In this document: in pieces, positions 49,435 through 61,230 of the stretch | How the letters are laid out: the number at the start of each line of letters is the position of its first letter | Numbering within the stretch: the stretch's first letter is position 1 | Origin: Pantoea deleyi | GTDB taxonomy: Bacteria > Pseudomonadota > Gammaproteobacteria > Enterobacterales > Enterobacteriaceae | Reading direction: 5' to 3' | Assembly: GCF_022647325.1 (NCBI RefSeq) | Contig: NZ_CP071405.1 | Coordinates: 1,364,001 to 1,428,000 of the forward strand | Length of the DNA stretch: 64,000 bases | The notes under the pieces: model-generated | The model's input: only the letters and a program-made list of their open reading frames with translations | What the model was told of the DNA's origin: nothing | Databases searched by the model: none | Translations under genes and position numbers: made by a program

Positions 49435-52400
49435 TCACGGCTGCGGCGTGGCGACCAGCGGACGTTTTTTGCGCCGCAGTTTATCCATCATCAGATAGAC
49501 CACCGGCGTCGTGTAGAGCGTCAGCAGCTGGCTCATCACCAGGCCGCCCGCGATGGTAATCCCCAGCGGCTGGCGCAGCTCCGCGCCGTCGCCGCTGCTC
49601 AGCACCAGCGGCAGCGCACCGAACAGGGCGGCCAGCGTGGTCATCATAATCGGCCGGAAGCGCAACAGGCAGGCCTGGTAGATCGCCTCGCGCGCGCTGA
49701 GCTGGCCGTTGCGCTCCGCCTCCAGTGCAAAATCGACCATCATGATAGCGTTCTTTTTCACGATGCCGATAAGCAGCAGAATGCCAATCAGCGCAATCAG
49801 GCTGAAAGGCGTATCGAAGAGTTCCAGCGCCAGCAGCGCCCCCACGCCCGCCGAGGGCAGGGTAGAGAGAATGGTCAGCGGATGCACATAGCTCTCGTAG
49901 AGGATCCCCAGCACGATATAGACCGCCCCGATCGCCGCCAGCATCAGCCAGAGCTGGCTGCTTTGCGACTGCTCAAACACCTGTGCGGTTCCGGCAAAGC
50001 TGCCGCGCACGCTGGAGGGCACGCCAATCGCGGTCATGGTGCGATCGATCGCCTCCGACGCCTGCGACAGCGACACCCCTTCCGGCAGGTTGAACGAGAT
50101 GGTCGAGGCGGCCGACAGGCCTTCGTGGTTCACCGACAGCGGCGCGTTGGCCGGCTGCCAGTGCGCGAACCATGACAGCGGAATCGCTTTGCCCGCGTCG
50201 TTGATCACGAACATCTGCGACAGGGCGCTGATATCCTGGGTGTAGCGTGGATCGACCTCCATTACCACCTTGTACTGGTTCAGCGGCTGGTAGATGGTGG
50301 AGATAAGCCGCTGGCCAAAGGCGTTGTTCAGCAGATCGTTGGCCTGGGAGACGTCGATACCCAGCCGCGCCATGCTCTCACGGTCATAAGTCAGCGCCAT
50401 CTCACTGCCCTTATCCTGCTGATCGGAGTTCACATCTGCCAGCTGCGGCAGGGCAGAGAACGCCTCACGGATTTTCGGCTCCCACGTCCGCAGTGCGCCC
50501 AGATCGTCCGACAGCAGCGAATACTGATAGCTGGCGTTCGACTCCCGTCCACCGGCACGCAGATCCTGCACCGCATTCAGATAGAGACTGGCACCCGGCT
50601 CTTTCGCCAGCTTGCCGCGCAGCCGGGCGATAATCGCCTGCGCGCTCTCTTTACGTTCTGACAGCGGTTTCAGCGAGATGAACATCGAGCCGCTGTTGGT
50701 GCGCATACCGCCGGTAAAGCCCACCACGCTATCCACCGCCGGGTCGGCCCCCACAATCTCCATAAAATCCTGCAGCTTGCTGCGCATCGCCTGAAACGAA
50801 ATGCTCTGGTCGGCGGAGATAAAGCCGGAGAGCCGTCCGGTATCCTGCTCCGGCATAAAGGTTTTCGGCACATGCACGAACAGCCAGCCGGTCAGGATGA
50901 TGGTGGCGACAAACAGCAGCATGACCCAGCGCGCATGGTTCAGCACCACCCTGAGCGAACGGCCATAGCCCTGCTGGATCGCCATCAGCAGACGGCCCGC
51001 CCCGCGACGGCGTGGCTGGCTGCGCGGTGCGTGCGGCTTCAGCAGATAGGCGCACATCATCGGCGTCAGGGTGATCGAGATGAACAGGGAGATGACGATA
51101 GAAACCGACAGGGTAATGGCAAATTCCGAGAAGAAGCGGCCAATCAGCCCGCCGATCATCAGCAGCGGCAGGAATACCGCTACCAGCGACAGGCTCATCG
51201 ACAGTACCGTGAATCCGACTTCCTGCACCCCTTTCAGCGCGGCCGCCAGCGGTTTCATGCCCGCTTCGACGTGGCGGGCGATGTTCTCCAGCACCACGAT
51301 CGCATCATCCACCACAAAGCCGGTGGCGATGGTCAGCGCCATCAGCGACAGGTTATTCAGGCTGAAGCCGCAGAGGTACATGGCGGCGAAGGTGCCGATC
51401 AGCGAAACCGGCACGGCGACGGCGGGGATCAGCGTGGCCCGGCCCGAACGCAGGAAGAGAAACACCACCATGATCACCAGCACCACGGCGATCACCAGCG
51501 ACTGCTCGACCTCATGCAGCGACGCGCGAATCGTCGGTGAGCGATCCTGCGCAATCTGCAGGTCGATAGCGGCCGGGATCACCTCATGCAGCCGGGGCAT
51601 TTCGGCCCGGATCCGGTCCACGGTATCGATCACGTTCGCATCCGGCGTTTTGCGGATCAGCAGCAGCACCGCCGGCTTTCCGCGCGACATCCCGGCGTTG
51701 CGCACATCCTGAACTGAATCCTCCACCGTCGCCACATCCGACAGCCTGACGGCCGCGCCGTTGTGATAGTGAACGATCAGCGGCTGATATTCGCGGGCGG
51801 TCTGCAGCGCATCGTTAGTCCGGAGCTGCCAGCGCTGCTGGGCATCATCCAGTGCGCCCTGCGGGCGGCGCTGGTTGGCACTGGAGATGGCGGTGCGCAC
51901 ATCATCCAGCGAGACGCCCTGATTAAACAGCGCCTGAGGGTTCAGCGCGACGCGAACCGCAGGCAGCGAACTGCCGCCCACGGTCACATCACCCACGCCC
52001 TCGATCTGCGACAGTTTCTGCGCCAGCTGGGTTGAGGCGTAGTCGTAGAGCTGACCCGGATTATAGGTATCGGACGTCAGCGTCATGATCATGATCGGCG
52101 CGTCGGAAGGGTTAACCTTGCGCCAGGTCGGCCGCGACGGCATCCCGGTCGGCAGCAGGCTCTGCGCCGCGTTAATCGCGGCCTGTACGTCGCGCGCGGC
52201 CCCGTTGATGTCACGATCGAAATCGAACACCAGGATGATGCGGGTGTTACCCAGCGAGCTGGTGGAGGTCATTTCGCTGACGCCCGAGATCCGGCCCAGC
52301 GATCGCTCCAGCGGCGTGGCCACCGACGACGCCATGATCTCCGGCGCGGCACCCGGCAGCGAGGCGGAGATCACGATCACCGGAAAATCGACCTGGGGCA

Positions 52401-52509
52401 GCGGGGCCACCGGCAGCAGGCGGAAACCCAGCACCCCGGCCAGCGCGATGGCCAGCGTCAGCAGGGTGGTCGCTACGGGCCGATGGATAAACAGGGCAAA
52501 GAACTTCAC
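49435..52509 (-). CDS. mdtC: MdtC, RND efflux pump subunit
   Basis: This 1024-residue RND transporter forms, with MdtB, the heteromultimeric inner-membrane pump of MdtABC, exporting novobiocin, deoxycholate and similar compounds using proton flow. It begins [43 protein letters not shown], has two large periplasmic loops and twelve spans, and the span-4 proton-relay segment with [18 protein letters not shown]. The end [14 protein letters not shown]...[19 protein letters not shown] is typical. Its start overlaps the mdtB stop as ATGA. Confidence 0.96.
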   Translation of the reverse strand: MKFFALFIHRPVATTLLTLAIALAGVLGFRLLPVAPLPQVDFPVIVISASLPGAAPEIMASSVATPLERSLGRISGVSEMTSTSSLGNTRIILVFDFDRDINGAARDVQAAINAAQSLLPTGMPSRPTWRKVNPSDAPIMIMTLTSDTYNPGQLYDYASTQLAQKLSQIEGVGDVTVGGSSLPAVRVALNPQALFNQGVSLDDVRTAISSANQRRPQGALDDAQQRWQLRTNDALQTAREYQPLIVHYHNGAAVRLSDVATVEDSVQDVRNAGMSRGKPAVLLLIRKTPDANVIDTVDRIRAEMPRLHEVIPAAIDLQIAQDRSPTIRASLHEVEQSLVIAVVLVIMVVFLFLRSGRATLIPAVAVPVSLIGTFAAMYLCGFSLNNLSLMALTIATGFVVDDAIVVLENIARHVEAGMKPLAAALKGVQEVGFTVLSMSLSLVAVFLPLLMIGGLIGRFFSEFAITLSVSIVISLFISITLTPMMCAYLLKPHAPRSQPRRRGAGRLLMAIQQGYGRSLRVVLNHARWVMLLFVATIILTGWLFVHVPKTFMPEQDTGRLSGFISADQSISFQAMRSKLQDFMEIVGADPAVDSVVGFTGGMRTNSGSMFISLKPLSERKESAQAIIARLRGKLAKEPGASLYLNAVQDLRAGGRESNASYQYSLLSDDLGALRTWEPKIREAFSALPQLADVNSDQQDKGSEMALTYDRESMARLGIDVSQANDLLNNAFGQRLISTIYQPLNQYKVVMEVDPRYTQDISALSQMFVINDAGKAIPLSWFAHWQPANAPLSVNHEGLSAASTISFNLPEGVSLSQASEAIDRTMTAIGVPSSVRGSFAGTAQVFEQSQSSQLWLMLAAIGAVYIVLGILYESYVHPLTILSTLPSAGVGALLALELFDTPFSLIALIGILLLIGIVKKNAIMMVDFALEAERNGQLSAREAIYQACLLRFRPIMMTTLAALFGALPLVLSSGDGAELRQPLGITIAGGLVMSQLLTLYTTPVVYLMMDKLRRKKRPLVATPQP

Positions 52510-55500
52510 TCTGCGGCCTCCGTGCGGCGGAAGCGGCGGCGCGTCGCGTGCGCCAGCCGATCGAACAGCAGGTAGATGACCGGCGTCGTGAAGAGGGTTA
52601 ACACCTGGCTCAGGATCAGTCCGCCAACCATCGCAATCCCCAGCGGATGACGCAGCTCGGCCCCGACGCCCGTGCTGAGCATCAGCGGCAGCGCGCCGAG
52701 CAGGGCCGCCAGCGTGGTCATCAGAATCGGACGGAAACGCAGCAGGCAGGCCTGATAGATAGCGTCATAGGGGGTCATCCCCTGTTCCCGCTCGGCCGCC
52801 AGCGCAAAGTCGATCATCATGATGGCGTTCTTTTTCACGATGCCGATCAGCAGGATGATGCCGATGATGGCGACGATATCCAGCTCATTGCCGCTGAGCA
52901 TCAGCGCCAGCAGCGCGCCGACCCCGGCGGTCGGCAGCGTGGAGAGAATGGTAATCGGATGAATAAAGCTCTCATAGAGCACGCCCAGCACGATGTACAT
53001 CGCGACGATGGCCGCCACGATCAGCCAGACGGTGCTGCTCAGGGCCGCTTCGAACGCCAGCGTGCTGCCCTGGAACTGGGTCATCATCTCCGCAGGCATG
53101 CCCAGCGCAGCTTCCGCCTGCGACACCGCTTTCACCGCATCTTCCAGAGAGTAACCCTCCGCCACGTTGAACGAGAAGGTCGCCGACGGGAACTGGTCGA
53201 GATGGTTAATCGTCAGCGGCGCGAAACGCTGTTCTATGCGGGCGATGGCGCTGAGCGGCACGCTGCCGCCGTCGCTGCTGTTGAGGCGGATCGCCTCAAG
53301 GCTCTCCAGCCCCGGCGTGGCGTGATTGTCCTGCTCCAGCACCACGCGATACTGATTAGCCTGGGTATAGATGGTGGAGATAAGCCGCTGACCAAAGGCG
53401 TTGTAGAGCGCATTGTCCACGTCCGCCATGCTGATGCCCAGACGGCTGGCGCTGTCGCGATCGACGTTAACAAACGCCTCCAGCCCCTGATCCTGCCAGT
53501 CGCTGCTGACATCGCGCAGTTGTGGCAGCGTATTCAGCCGGGTCAGCAGGGCCGGAACCCAGGTGCTGAGCGAGGTGAGCGAACCGGACTGCAGCGTAAA
53601 CTGATAAGGGGTGCGGCTCGCCTGGGTATCGATGGTGAGATCCTGCACGGCCTGCAGCCAGAGCTGCACTCCCGGTACCTGACTCACCGCCGTCTGCAGA
53701 CGCTGCTGAATCGCCGGAATGCGGTCGTCGCGCTCGTCCAGCGGTTTGAGATTGATCTGCAGCCGGGCGCTGTTGAGCGCGGCATTGGTGCCATCCACTC
53801 CGACAAAGGAGGTCAGGCTCTGCACCGCCGGATCTTTCATGATGATAGAGGCGACATCGCGGGTGCGCTGCGCCATGCTGGCGTAGGAGACCGACTGCGG
53901 TGCCTGCAGCGTGCCCTGAATAATGCTGTTGTCCTGCTGGGGGAAGAAGCCTTTCGGGATCATCACCCACAGCATCAGCGTCAGCATCAGGGTGCCGAGC
54001 GCCACTGACAGCGTCAGCCAGGGGTGATTGAGCACCCGGCGCAGGCAGCGGCCATAGAAGGCCACGATGCGGTCAAACAGGGCTTCGCAGGCGCGCGAAA
54101 AACGGTTCTGTTTACGCAATGACTCCGCGCTCAGCATCCGGGCGCACATCATCGGCGTCAGGGTCAGCGAGACCACCGCCGAGATCAGGATGGCGACCGC
54201 CAGCGTCACGGCAAACTCGCGGAACAGGCGGCCAATCACATCCCCCATGAACAGCAGCGGGATCAGCACCGCAATCAGCGAGAAGGTCAGCGAGATAATG
54301 GTAAAGCCGATCTCACCGGCCCCTTTCAGCGCCGCGGTCAGCGGTTTCTCACCCTTTTCGATATAGCGTGAGATGTTCTCGATCACCACGATGGCATCAT
54401 CGACCACGAACCCGGTGGCGATGGTCAGCGCCATCAGCGTCAGGTTGTTGATCGAAAAGCCCAGGAAATACATGGCGGCGAAGGTGCCGATCAGCGACAG
54501 GGGAACCGCCACCGCCGGGATCAGCGTGGCAGGCACGTTACGCAGAAAGAGATAGATAATCATCACCACCAGCGCCATCGCCAGCACCAGCTCAAACTGG
54601 GTGTCGCTGACCGACGCGCGGATGTTGGTGGTGCGGTCGGTGAGCAGGGTCACGTCCACGGACTTCGGCAGGGTCGCGGTCAGGGCAGGCAGCATGGCGC
54701 GGATATTATCTGCCGTGGCGATGATATTGGCGCCGGGCTGACGCTGGACGTTGAGCACGATTGCCGCGTCGCGGTTGGCCCAGGCGCCGAGCCAGCTGTT
54801 TTCTGCGCCCTGTTCGATCGTCGCCACGTCGCCGAGCCGTACCGGGGCGTTGTTTTTATAGCTGATAATCAGCTGGCGGTAATCTTCCGCGGACTTCATC
54901 TGGTCATTGGCCGACAGCGTGACAGAGCGGGTCGGGCCATCCAGGCTGCCTTTGGCGGAGTTGACGTTGGCGTTGCTGATGGCGGTCCGCACCGTTTCAC
55001 TGGTCAGGCCGAGCGCCGACAGCGCCTGCACGTTGAGCTTAACCCGCACGGCCGGACGCTGACCGCCCGACAGGGTCACCATGCCGACGCCACTGACCTG
55101 TGAAATTTTCTGCGCTATCCGGGTTTCGACCATATCCTGCACCTGCGTCAGCGGCATGCTGCGGGTGGTCACGGCCAGCGTCATGATGGGCGGATCGGCG
55201 GGATTCACTTTGTTATAGACCGGCGGATTAGGCAGGTCGTTGGGCAGCAGGTTAGTGGCGGAGTTGATCGCCGCCTGCACTTCCTGCTCTGCCACATCCA
55301 GCGGCAGCGTCAGCTGAAACTGCAGCGTCACCACCGAGGCGCCGCCGGAGCTTTGCGACGACATCTGTTTCAGGCCGGACATCTGACCAAACTGATGCTC
55401 CAGCGGGGCGGTGATGGAGGAGGTGACCACATCCGGGCTGGCACCCGGATAGAGGGTTACGACCTGAATGGTGGGATAATCCACTTCCGGCAGCGCCGAA

Positions 55501-55628
55501 ACCGGCAGAAAGCGGTAGCCCAGCACGCCAGCCAGCAGAATCGCAATCATCAGCAGCGTGGTGGCGACCGGGCGCAGAATAAACTGGCGAGACGGTCCGC
55601 CATGCTGATCGGGAGGCATGACCTGCAT
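52506..55628 (-). CDS. mdtB: MdtB, RND efflux pump subunit
   Basis: This 1040-residue RND transporter is the partner of MdtC; two MdtB and one MdtC per trimer is the known E. coli arrangement. It starts [56 protein letters not shown], as in E. coli MdtB, and carries the span-4 acidic pair in [20 protein letters not shown]. Its start codon overlaps the mdtA stop by one base, and its end overlaps mdtC by 4 bp, so the pump genes are tightly coupled. Confidence 0.96.
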   Translation of the reverse strand: MQVMPPDQHGGPSRQFILRPVATTLLMIAILLAGVLGYRFLPVSALPEVDYPTIQVVTLYPGASPDVVTSSITAPLEHQFGQMSGLKQMSSQSSGGASVVTLQFQLTLPLDVAEQEVQAAINSATNLLPNDLPNPPVYNKVNPADPPIMTLAVTTRSMPLTQVQDMVETRIAQKISQVSGVGMVTLSGGQRPAVRVKLNVQALSALGLTSETVRTAISNANVNSAKGSLDGPTRSVTLSANDQMKSAEDYRQLIISYKNNAPVRLGDVATIEQGAENSWLGAWANRDAAIVLNVQRQPGANIIATADNIRAMLPALTATLPKSVDVTLLTDRTTNIRASVSDTQFELVLAMALVVMIIYLFLRNVPATLIPAVAVPLSLIGTFAAMYFLGFSINNLTLMALTIATGFVVDDAIVVIENISRYIEKGEKPLTAALKGAGEIGFTIISLTFSLIAVLIPLLFMGDVIGRLFREFAVTLAVAILISAVVSLTLTPMMCARMLSAESLRKQNRFSRACEALFDRIVAFYGRCLRRVLNHPWLTLSVALGTLMLTLMLWVMIPKGFFPQQDNSIIQGTLQAPQSVSYASMAQRTRDVASIIMKDPAVQSLTSFVGVDGTNAALNSARLQINLKPLDERDDRIPAIQQRLQTAVSQVPGVQLWLQAVQDLTIDTQASRTPYQFTLQSGSLTSLSTWVPALLTRLNTLPQLRDVSSDWQDQGLEAFVNVDRDSASRLGISMADVDNALYNAFGQRLISTIYTQANQYRVVLEQDNHATPGLESLEAIRLNSSDGGSVPLSAIARIEQRFAPLTINHLDQFPSATFSFNVAEGYSLEDAVKAVSQAEAALGMPAEMMTQFQGSTLAFEAALSSTVWLIVAAIVAMYIVLGVLYESFIHPITILSTLPTAGVGALLALMLSGNELDIVAIIGIILLIGIVKKNAIMMIDFALAAEREQGMTPYDAIYQACLLRFRPILMTTLAALLGALPLMLSTGVGAELRHPLGIAMVGGLILSQVLTLFTTPVIYLLFDRLAHATRRRFRRTEAAE

Positions 55629-56863
55629 TACTCACGCTCTCCTTTTGACGGCAGCGTTGCGCGGCTGCTGCGCGGCGCGCTGCTCTGCGGCGCCACGACC
55701 TCAACTTTTGCCCCCTCCGTCAGGCGGTCCAGACCATCCGTGACCACGCGCTCACCCGCCTCCAGACCGGCCGTGATCACCACCTTCTGGCTATCCTGCA
55801 GACCGGCCACGACGCTTTTCTTACTCACTTTGTTGTCGCTGTTAACCACCCAGACAAAGTTCCCCTCGTTGCCCATCTGCAGTCCCGCAGGCGGGATCAC
55901 AATCGCATCCTGCAGGGTGTTGACCTTCAGGCGCACATTGACGAACTGATTAGGAAACAGTGCGTCATCCTGATTATCGAACCGCGCCTTGATTTTGATG
56001 GTGCCGGTGGTGACATCGATCTGGTTGTCGAGGCTCAGCAGTTTGCCGCTGGCGATCAGGTTTTTGTTACTGCGATCCCAGGCCTCCACCAGCAGCGGCT
56101 GGCCGCTTTTCTGCGCTTTGAGAATAGGGCTGATGCTGTTTTCCGCCAGGGTGAAGATCACATCGATTGGGTGGGTCTGGGTGATGACCACGATGCCGGT
56201 GCTGTCGCCGCTGGTGACGTAGTTACCCACGTCCACCTGCTTCAGGCCGACCCGGCCGGCGATCGGCGCGGTAATCCGGCTGTAGGTCAGGTTGAGCTGG
56301 GCGCTGGCGACACTGCCCTCATCCGCTTTCAGCGTGCCGAGCGTTTCGGCCACCAGCGAACGCTGGGTATCGAGATCCTGCTGTGACACCAGCGACGTTT
56401 TCGCCAGCTTCTCGTAGCGCGCCAGGTCGCGACGGGCATTGGCCAGCGTCGCCTGATCTTTGACCACCTGACCCTGCGCCTGCGCCAGCGCAACCTGATA
56501 AGGGCGCGGATCGACCTCCGCCAGCAGATCGCCTGCGTTGACCTGATCGCCTTCGGTAAAGTGGATGGCCAGCAGATCGCCATTGACCCGGCTGCGCACG
56601 GTGGCCGTATTGGCGGCGGTGACCGTACCCAGTCCGCTGAGGTATTGCGGCACACTCTCGCGGGTGGCGGTGGCGGCCTGAACCGGCGCCAGTGGACGAC
56701 GCGCGCCCTCACCGCTGCCTTTGCCGCCTGGTGCAGACGCATCAGGCTGGCTGCTGCTTTGCGGCGCCGCGCGGTGCTGCCAGACAGAGTAGCCACCCGC
56801 CGCGACGGCGATCAGGGCCAGCACAATCAGGGTTTTCTTCATAACAGGGTGTCGGGTGCTCAT
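55628..56863 (-). CDS. mdtA: MdtA, periplasmic adaptor of the MdtABC pump
   Basis: This protein of about 411 residues is the membrane-fusion subunit linking MdtBC to the outer-membrane channel (TolC in E. coli). It has an N-terminal anchor ([19 protein letters not shown]), a low-complexity linker, the lipoyl halves [29 protein letters not shown] and [22 protein letters not shown], and a helical hairpin between them. The end carries [10 protein letters not shown]. The start is uncertain among in-frame ATGs at 56926, 56863 and 56842; 56863 fits the family length best. BaeR probably activates the operon, but I found no clear BaeR box by eye. Confidence 0.92.
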   Translation of the reverse strand: MSTRHPVMKKTLIVLALIAVAAGGYSVWQHRAAPQSSSQPDASAPGGKGSGEGARRPLAPVQAATATRESVPQYLSGLGTVTAANTATVRSRVNGDLLAIHFTEGDQVNAGDLLAEVDPRPYQVALAQAQGQVVKDQATLANARRDLARYEKLAKTSLVSQQDLDTQRSLVAETLGTLKADEGSVASAQLNLTYSRITAPIAGRVGLKQVDVGNYVTSGDSTGIVVITQTHPIDVIFTLAENSISPILKAQKSGQPLLVEAWDRSNKNLIASGKLLSLDNQIDVTTGTIKIKARFDNQDDALFPNQFVNVRLKVNTLQDAIVIPPAGLQMGNEGNFVWVVNSDNKVSKKSVVAGLQDSQKVVITAGLEAGERVVTDGLDRLTEGAKVEVVAPQSSAPRSSRATLPSKGERE

Positions 56864-57102
56864 GGTTTTGATGCTCTCCAGCAGTGACGTAGTCCCAGGC
56901 GCAGGCATCAAAAGGTTAGCCTGCAAACGACAGAGTGTAGTCGCCTCTGACGGGCAAAAGTTGAAGGAAATAAGGAATCTCTGTCAGGGCGGCCTCATTA
57001 TGCCTGTTCTTTCATTAATCGCAGCACAATCGTCATAAAGGGGTGAAATCCCTTTGCTATGCTGAGAAACAGGCAGTTTTTCAGGTCAATAAGGAGCCAG
57101 AG

Positions 57103-58062
57103 ATGCATCAGAATCAGACCCGACAGTTAGGTGACAGTGGTATCGCCGTTCCGCGACTGACGTTTGGCGGCAACGTATTTGGCTGGACGGTGGATCGCGC
57201 CACCGCATTTTCCTTGCTGGATGCGCTGGTGGAGCGGGGGCTCTGGTTTATTGATACGGCGGACGTCTATTCGCGCTGGGTGCCGGGCAACAAAGGCGGA
57301 GAATCGGAAACGATTATCGGCGAGTGGCTGCAAAAAAGCGGCAAACGCGACCAGATCGTTCTGGCAACCAAAGTGGGGATGGCGCTGACGCCGGAGAAAA
57401 CCGGGCTGAAACCGCAGTATATCCGTCAGGCGGTTGATGCGTCGCTGCGCCGTTTACAGACCGACTATATCGACCTCTATCAGGCACACCGTGACGATGC
57501 GGACACGCCTCTGGCGGAGACCCTGAGCGCCTTCGACGGCCTGATCCGCGAAGGCAAAGTGCGGGCTATCGGCGCCTCAAACTACAGTGCCGACCGGCTG
57601 CAGGAGGCGCTGGAGATCAGTGAGGCACAGGGGCTGGCACGCTACGAAACCCTGCAGCCGGAATATAACCTGTATGACCGCCAGCCCTATGAATCGGCGC
57701 TGGAGCCGGTGGTCCGCGCGCACGGTCTGGGCGTGATTAACTACTACTCCCTGGCCAGCGGTTTCCTCAGCGGCAAATACCGGGAAGCGGCGGATGCGGC
57801 GAAAAGCGCGCGCGGCCAGAGCGTGGTCGAAAAATACCTCAATCCGCGCGGGCTGCGGATCCTGGACGCGCTGGATGCCATCAGCGAGGCGCAGCAGGTG
57901 ACGCCGACGCAGGTGGCGCTGGCGTGGCAGATTGCCCGTCCCGGCATCACCGCGCCGATCGTCAGCGCCACCTCGCTGAAACAGCTCGACGATCTGACTG
58001 GCGCGCTGCAGCTCACGCTCTCGCCAGAGCAGATTACGCAGCTGGATGAGGCGAGCCGGTAA
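57103..58062 (+). CDS. Aldo/keto reductase
   Basis: This 319-residue NADPH-dependent oxidoreductase has the aldo/keto reductase barrel. Tetrad residues are visible: Asp and Tyr in DTADVYSRW, Lys in ATKVGMAL, and His in YQAHRDD. The cofactor-binding region is IVSATSLKQLDDLTGAL. AAGGAG precedes the chosen ATG; an upstream in-frame ATG adds 20 residues with no support. It is divergent from mdtA, sharing a roughly 240-bp region. The substrate is unknown; close relatives are often induced by oxidative or carbonyl stress. Confidence 0.85.
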   Translation: MHQNQTRQLGDSGIAVPRLTFGGNVFGWTVDRATAFSLLDALVERGLWFIDTADVYSRWVPGNKGGESETIIGEWLQKSGKRDQIVLATKVGMALTPEKTGLKPQYIRQAVDASLRRLQTDYIDLYQAHRDDADTPLAETLSAFDGLIREGKVRAIGASNYSADRLQEALEISEAQGLARYETLQPEYNLYDRQPYESALEPVVRAHGLGVINYYSLASGFLSGKYREAADAAKSARGQSVVEKYLNPRGLRILDALDAISEAQQVTPTQVALAWQIARPGITAPIVSATSLKQLDDLTGALQLTLSPEQITQLDEASR

Positions 58063-58138
58063 TCGCAGGGGGCCAGCGTGCCCCCGCTTATCGCTGATCT
58101 GGCAGAAAAGGTGATTTCTGGCGGAATCTTCACCGCTA

Positions 58139-58154
58139 AGCGATCCCGATCACA
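58139..58154. promoter_or_regulatory. Possible CRP site upstream of the OprB-type porin
   Basis: AGCGATCCCGATCACA has a perfect right half and three of five positions in the left half of the CRP consensus. It lies about 120 bp before the porin start. CRP control of a sugar porin would be reasonable, but the match is moderate. Confidence 0.4.
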
Positions 58155-58271
58155 GTTACGCGCATAACCTGCCGCTTCCGGAAATGATGCGCACGTATTT
58201 ACAAAAACCGCCCCCTGCCCGGCACTATCCTCTGCGCGTCACTTTCAGTCACTTACATAAGAATCCGCCCG

Positions 58272-59609
58272 ATGAAAAACAGAAAAGCCCGCTTTCCCTC
58301 TGCCGGTGTGGCAACCGGTACCCTGCTTATGGCGATGCTCTCCACGCCCGCTCTGGCCGCAGATGCGTTGAGTCCCGACTCTGAATGGATGTTCGGTGAC
58401 TGGGGCGGCTACCGGACGCAGTTACAGGATGACGGCATTAAGTTTGACGTCAACTACACCATGGAAAGTGCGGCCAACCTGGGCGGCGGTGCGGACAGCA
58501 ACACCACCATGCGCTACAGCGACCAGTGGACGTTTGGCACCAATTTTGACCTGGAAAAACTGCTGAACTGGCAGGATGCCGAGTTCCAGATGACCGTGAC
58601 CAATCGCGACGGTCAGAACCTGTCGGATCAGGTAGGGGACCGACGCGCCGGGATGCTCTCTTCGGTTCAGGAGGTCTACGGTCGCGGCCAGACCTGGCGC
58701 CTGACGCAGTTCTGGCTGCGCAAAGGGCTGTTTGACGATGTGGTCGATGTGAAAGCCGGTCGGGTAACGGTAGGTGAAGACTTCGATAATTTCGATGGCA
58801 ATCTGTTCCAGAACCTGGCGCTGGGCAGCGGCCAGGCGGGGAACTGGCGCGGCGATCGCTGGTTCAACTGGCCGGTGTCGCAGTGGGGCGGCCGCATTAA
58901 GTTCAATCTTACTCCTGAGCTTTTCTTCCAGGTCGGTTTCTATAATCAGAACCGCGCCAACTACGATCGCGGCGACGGCTTCCGTCTGGACACCCGCCAT
59001 TCTGAAGGCAATCTGGTGCCGATCGAGCTGGGCTGGAAACCCACCTTCGGGCCGGAAAAACTGCCGGGTAACTACCGCATCGGTTACTACACCTCGTCGG
59101 TGGATGGCGATGTCTACAGCAGCTGGCGCAACGGCGGCTATCAGGATCAGGCGCGTGCCTACGGCGGCTATCTGTTACTGCAGCAGCAGCTGACTGCGCA
59201 GGGTGGTGATGCATACCGTGGTCTGGGCGTTCGCGTGCAGGCGGTGATGAACGATCACAAAACGTCGAAGACCGACAACTATCAGTCGCTCGCTTTCACC
59301 TGGACCGGGCCGTTCGACGCCCGTCCGCAGGATGAGATTGGCGTGGGCGCGTCACGTATTCATGTGAACAGCGACTATACCCGCTCGCTGCGTCAGCAGA
59401 ATCAGGCGAACGGTGAGAGCCGCTTCGACAGCCCGACCTGGCTGCCGGTTCAGGACGGGTCGGAATATGACTATGAAATCTACTACAACGCCAAAGTGAC
59501 TAACTGGATGTCGCTGCGACCTAACCTGCAGTATGTCGTGGCACCGGGTGCGGTCAGCGAAGTGAAAGATGCGTTTATCGGCGGCATCAGCGCCAATATC
59601 GCTTTCTGA
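58272..59609 (+). CDS. OprB-family carbohydrate-selective porin
   Basis: This 445-residue precursor has a signal peptide (MKNRKARFPSAGVATGTLLMAMLSTPALA) and a mature beta-barrel rich in aromatic strands, beginning SEWMFGDWGGYRTQLQDDGIKFDVNYTMESAANLGGG and ending GGISANIAF. The GDWGGYR start and the strand pattern are typical of OprB porins for glucose and other carbohydrates in Gram-negative bacteria. It stands alone, with a terminator after the stop. The ribosome site is weak. No sugar transport gene is adjacent, so the cargo is not evident. Confidence 0.87.
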   Translation: MKNRKARFPSAGVATGTLLMAMLSTPALAADALSPDSEWMFGDWGGYRTQLQDDGIKFDVNYTMESAANLGGGADSNTTMRYSDQWTFGTNFDLEKLLNWQDAEFQMTVTNRDGQNLSDQVGDRRAGMLSSVQEVYGRGQTWRLTQFWLRKGLFDDVVDVKAGRVTVGEDFDNFDGNLFQNLALGSGQAGNWRGDRWFNWPVSQWGGRIKFNLTPELFFQVGFYNQNRANYDRGDGFRLDTRHSEGNLVPIELGWKPTFGPEKLPGNYRIGYYTSSVDGDVYSSWRNGGYQDQARAYGGYLLLQQQLTAQGGDAYRGLGVRVQAVMNDHKTSKTDNYQSLAFTWTGPFDARPQDEIGVGASRIHVNSDYTRSLRQQNQANGESRFDSPTWLPVQDGSEYDYEIYYNAKVTNWMSLRPNLQYVVAPGAVSEVKDAFIGGISANIAF

Positions 59610-59755
59610 TAACGGCCAGACGGTCAGGGAACCGGGCAGGCGGCGCAGCAGTACTGAGCGACCGCTGCCTGCGCCGGTTGCAAAGTACAACGCGCAGGGA
59701 GGGCGGGATGTGTGAAAGGCACAGGCCGCCAGCTTCAGCCTGGCGTTGTCCGCAA

Positions 59756-59786
59756 ATAAAAACGGCACCCTCGGGTGCCGTTTTTA
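59756..59786. terminator. Bidirectional terminator between the porin gene and yegD
   Basis: AAAACGGCACCC pairs with GGGTGCCGTTTT, with T-tracts on both sides (TTTTTATTG on plus, TTTTTATTTG on minus). It serves both convergent transcripts. Confidence 0.88.
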
Positions 59787-59802
59787 TTGTTGCCGCGCAG
59801 GA

Positions 59803-61155
59803 TTAGCGGAACATTACTTCTGCCCAGCGGGCCAGTCCGGCGGTAACCGAGGCGAAGTCGTCGCCGCCCGCAATCGGCGTATCCGGCAGCGTCTGCTGCA
59901 GCGCCGCGCGCAGCAGCGGCGAACGCGCGCTGCCGCCGGTCAGGTAGATCACATCAGGTTTGATCTGGCTGGTGGCCAGCGCCAGCTGCACCTGCTCCAG
60001 AATCTTCTCCAGCGGCTGGCTGATCGCCTCCTGCAGCTGGTTCACCGCAATCTCCGTCTCTAACGCCGCGGCGACAAAGTCGAGCGAAGCGGTATGCGCC
60101 GGGCTGGCTGACAGGGCGATCTTGCTCTCTTCGGCCGCCCGCACCAGACGATAGCTCAGTTTCTGCTGCCACACCTTCAGCAGGCGCGCCACGACGTCAC
60201 CCTGTTCGGCATCGCGCACCAGATCCCGCAGCCATTTTCCGCAGGCGGCACTGTAAAAGTCGCTCTGGGCCGGAACGTCATTGATGGCGATTGCGTTCCA
60301 CCACGGCAGGGCGGGCAGGGCGGTGCCTTTCTGGGTATTGCCGCCGAGGCCCAGCAGGGGCATCAGGGTCTTAAACGCCAGCATGATGTCCAGGTCGTTG
60401 CCGCCGACGCGGCAGCCGCTGTGGCCCAGCAGGCTTTCACGGCGGTCCGCTTTGTCGCGCCACGTTGGCCCCATCAGCAACATCGAGCAGTCGGTGGTTC
60501 CGCCGCCGATATCGACGACCAGCACGCGCGTCTCCTGCTGCAGCGTCGCCTCGAAATCCAGTCCGGCCGCCACCGGCTCGAACTGAAACTCGACGTCGCG
60601 GAAACCGGCACGGTGCGCGGCGCGCAGCAGAATACCTTCGGCCTGCTGGTTAGACTCTTCGCTGCCCAGCCCCTGGAAGTTGACCGGTCGCCCGATAACC
60701 GCCTGCTCAATGGTCTGCCCGATCTGGCTTTCGCCCTGCTGACGGATGTGCAGCATCATGGCGCAGACCAGATCTTCAAACAGGGCAATCTGCTGAGGCT
60801 TCAGGCCGCTGGCACCGAGGAACGATTTAGGGGATTTAACGAACCAGACATCTTCCGGATCAACCATGTAGTGCTGCAGCGCGGTCAGGCCAAACTGCAC
60901 GCTATTGGGCTGTACCTCAATATCTTCTTCGCGGTTGAAGCGCAGCGCTCGCTGCAGCAGCGCCGTGGTTTCGCTGTCCGGCGTCGCCACCTGATGATGA
61001 CGATAGAGCCATTCGCTGACCGACTCGCGGGTAGGCGCACAGATCATTGACGGCAGCAGGCGCTGATCGTTCTCCAGCGTTAACAGGCGTGGCGCGCCAT
61101 TTTCGCTGACTGCAATGGAGCAGTTAGCCGTACCGTAATCGAATCCTATGAACAT
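59803..61155 (-). CDS. yegD: YegD, Hsp70-like (actin-fold) protein
   Basis: This 450-residue protein is an Hsp70 nucleotide-binding-domain homologue lacking the usual substrate-binding domain. It shows phosphate-1 GFDYGTANCSIAV, KSPKSFLGASGLKPQQ, phosphate-2 VVDIGGGTTDCSML and the adenosine motif VIYLTGGSARSPLLRAAL. Length equals E. coli YegD (450) using the ATG preceded by GGGGGCGAAA; an ATG four codons earlier is less likely. Its function is not known, and a chaperone role is inferred only from the fold. Confidence 0.92.
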   Translation of the reverse strand: MFIGFDYGTANCSIAVSENGAPRLLTLENDQRLLPSMICAPTRESVSEWLYRHHQVATPDSETTALLQRALRFNREEDIEVQPNSVQFGLTALQHYMVDPEDVWFVKSPKSFLGASGLKPQQIALFEDLVCAMMLHIRQQGESQIGQTIEQAVIGRPVNFQGLGSEESNQQAEGILLRAAHRAGFRDVEFQFEPVAAGLDFEATLQQETRVLVVDIGGGTTDCSMLLMGPTWRDKADRRESLLGHSGCRVGGNDLDIMLAFKTLMPLLGLGGNTQKGTALPALPWWNAIAINDVPAQSDFYSAACGKWLRDLVRDAEQGDVVARLLKVWQQKLSYRLVRAAEESKIALSASPAHTASLDFVAAALETEIAVNQLQEAISQPLEKILEQVQLALATSQIKPDVIYLTGGSARSPLLRAALQQTLPDTPIAGGDDFASVTAGLARWAEVMFR

Positions 61156-61230
61156 TTTCGCCCCCATGCCGGAAAAAAGGGGGCGACTTTAGCGCAGCTT
61201 CAGCGGGGTGGCAAGCGGCCCGCGCGGGAA

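Noticed and set aside
52647..54008. 453-codon plus-strand frame opposite mdtB
   Set aside because: It is an antisense shadow of a strongly conserved RND pump gene with the typical HRQ-rich composition.
56927..57040. BaeR box upstream of mdtA
   Set aside because: A stretch around TTATTTCCTTCAACTTTTGC is only vaguely like the known BaeR motif; the match is too weak to annotate.
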